Shown piece after piece: positions 63,158 to 64,000 of a stretch of 64,000 nt of DNA; the first letter of the stretch is position 1, and every line of letters begins with the position of its first letter. Origin of the DNA: Endosaccharibacter trunci. Its GTDB lineage: Bacteria > Pseudomonadota > Alphaproteobacteria > Acetobacterales > Acetobacteraceae. The stretch lies in NCBI GenBank assembly GCA_024515975.1, contig JAMSKV010000015.1, positions 1-64,000 of the forward strand, read 5' to 3'. Below the pieces are notes generated by a model. The model saw only the letters and a program-made list of their open reading frames with translations, was not told where the DNA came from and did not search any database. Position numbers and translations under genes: made by a program.

Positions 63158-64000
63158 CTATGGCGTGACGGCCACGCTGTTGTTGTTCCTGTCGGTATCC
63201 GGCAGCTTGTGATCCGGGTCCAGCGTCAGCGAGCGCACGCGCTCCGTGGTCGGCAGGTCGACCTGCACAATGTTGCCCTTCATCCAGCTTTCCACCGGCA
63301 CGGAAACGGTCGTGGTGGTGCCGTTCTCCAGCGTGATGGCCAGCTTGGCCGGCATCACCAGCCAGCCCTTGTTCACCAGAGTCACGTGAAGACCCTTGGC
63401 GGGATCGTGGTCCACATAGGCGGCCGACTGGATGCCCAGATCCAGCGTCCAGTTGTGCTGGTACCAGCCGCGCCACCACCAGCTCAGATCCTCGCCTGCC
63501 TCGCTGCTCATGAAGCGGAAGAAATCGTATGGCGTCGGATGCTTGTAGGCCCATGACGCGATGTAGCGGCGGAAGGCCGGGTCGAACCGGTCCGGTCCCA
63601 GGATCTGTTCGCGCAGCAGGACCAGCCCCAGCGCCGATTTGAAATAGGTCAGCGGGTGCCGGTAGCGCTCGATCACCTGGTCCGACGGCGCCAGCATGGA
63701 CGGCATATTGGGGTCGCGCAGCCAGGGGATGATTTCGTCCACCGGATTGCCGCCGCCGGGCGCGAATTCCGGATCGCGCTTGGGCGCGTATTCGCCGTGG
63801 TTGAAATGATCCGAGGCGTACACGTCGATGAAAGTGTTGAAGCCCTCGTCGACGAACGCGTCGCGACGCTCGTTGGAGCCGACGATCATCGGGAACCAGC
63901 CATGGCCGAGCTCGTGCGTGGTGATCCAGAACAATTCCTTGCCCTTGTCCTCGACCCCGTCGAACGCCATGCCCGGATATTCCATGCCTGCGCCGTGACC
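63158..64000 (-). CDS. M1 family metallopeptidase, C-terminal part (cut by window end)
   Basis: The minus strand is open from the window edge and encodes at least 280 residues. The aminopeptidase motif GAGMEYPGM (variant of GAMEN) and the zinc site HELGHGW followed by FVDEGFNTF (the third ligand, Glu) are present, then a helical domain and a C-terminal beta domain ending in SVAVTP. The 5' part lies outside the window. The enzyme removes N-terminal amino acids from peptides; a periplasmic location is likely but the signal region is not visible. Confidence 0.85.
   Translation of the reverse strand, partial: GHGAGMEYPGMAFDGVEDKGKELFWITTHELGHGWFPMIVGSNERRDAFVDEGFNTFIDVYASDHFNHGEYAPKRDPEFAPGGGNPVDEIIPWLRDPNMPSMLAPSDQVIERYRHPLTYFKSALGLVLLREQILGPDRFDPAFRRYIASWAYKHPTPYDFFRFMSSEAGEDLSWWWRGWYQHNWTLDLGIQSAAYVDHDPAKGLHVTLVNKGWLVMPAKLAITLENGTTTTVSVPVESWMKGNIVQVDLPTTERVRSLTLDPDHKLPDTDRNNNSVAVTP

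Overview
The window is GC-rich (roughly two thirds G+C by eye) and densely coded. It looks like a chromosomal segment of an alphaproteobacterium, most plausibly of the acetic acid bacteria (Acetobacteraceae). That placement is an inference. It rests on the quinone-linked pyruvate dehydrogenase PoxB beside an acetate symporter and a dihydroxyacetone kinase, the miaB-phoH-ybeY-corC order, a SUV3-like helicase, the opgG/opgH pair with a Tat-type OpgG, and the protein flavour. No rRNA, tRNA, CRISPR array, intact insertion sequence or prophage was seen.

Layout. 1-931 holds no convincing gene. 0.98-10.4 kb carries a MarR regulator behind its own palindrome, then a leftward block for C2/C3 metabolism: acetate symporter with its DUF485 partner, fused dihydroxyacetone kinase, PoxB. 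It continues with a class V aminotransferase / TauE-type exporter pair divergent from an Lrp regulator. 10.5-16.1 kb is sensory: a LOV blue-light hybrid histidine kinase, a cytochrome P450 and TetR pair sharing two operator-like palindromes, and a membrane diguanylate cyclase. 16.3-21.4 kb has a class I ribonucleotide reductase large subunit, a low-GC islet with two coupled small ORFs, and the SUV3-like helicase.

21.7-26.8 kb is a tight three-gene operon: a YfiR-like periplasmic protein, a TonB-dependent receptor and an MHYT-like/PAS/GGDEF/EAL protein. It reads as an outer-membrane-to-cyclic-di-GMP signalling unit. 26.8-38.7 kb is mixed housekeeping: Mrp/ApbC, OpgC, a 34-residue membrane micropeptide, a divergent SDR/LysR pair, a secreted protein with an SGNH hydrolase, DegP-like protease with a VOC enzyme, a FUSC transporter overlapping a DapA-like lyase, DUF427, and a lipoprotein. 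At 38.9 kb a cobalamin riboswitch precedes a large TonB-dependent receptor of unassigned substrate.

41.5-50.9 kb contains an alginate-export-type porin, opgG-opgH (osmoregulated periplasmic glucans), a GNAT, small conserved proteins, a CDF metal transporter, an enoyl-CoA hydratase and the stump of a PaaI-type thioesterase. 51.2-63 kb is cell-envelope and RNA housekeeping: corC, ybeY, phoH and miaB in overlapping order, plsC, tamA-tamB. The window ends inside an M1 metallopeptidase.

A recurrent theme is a family of hairpin-bearing elements at five of the convergent gene ends (10.5, 41.45, 47.35, 51.1 and 63.05 kb). Several promoters also carry near-perfect palindromes that suggest local autoregulation (MarR, Lrp, TetR/P450, porin).
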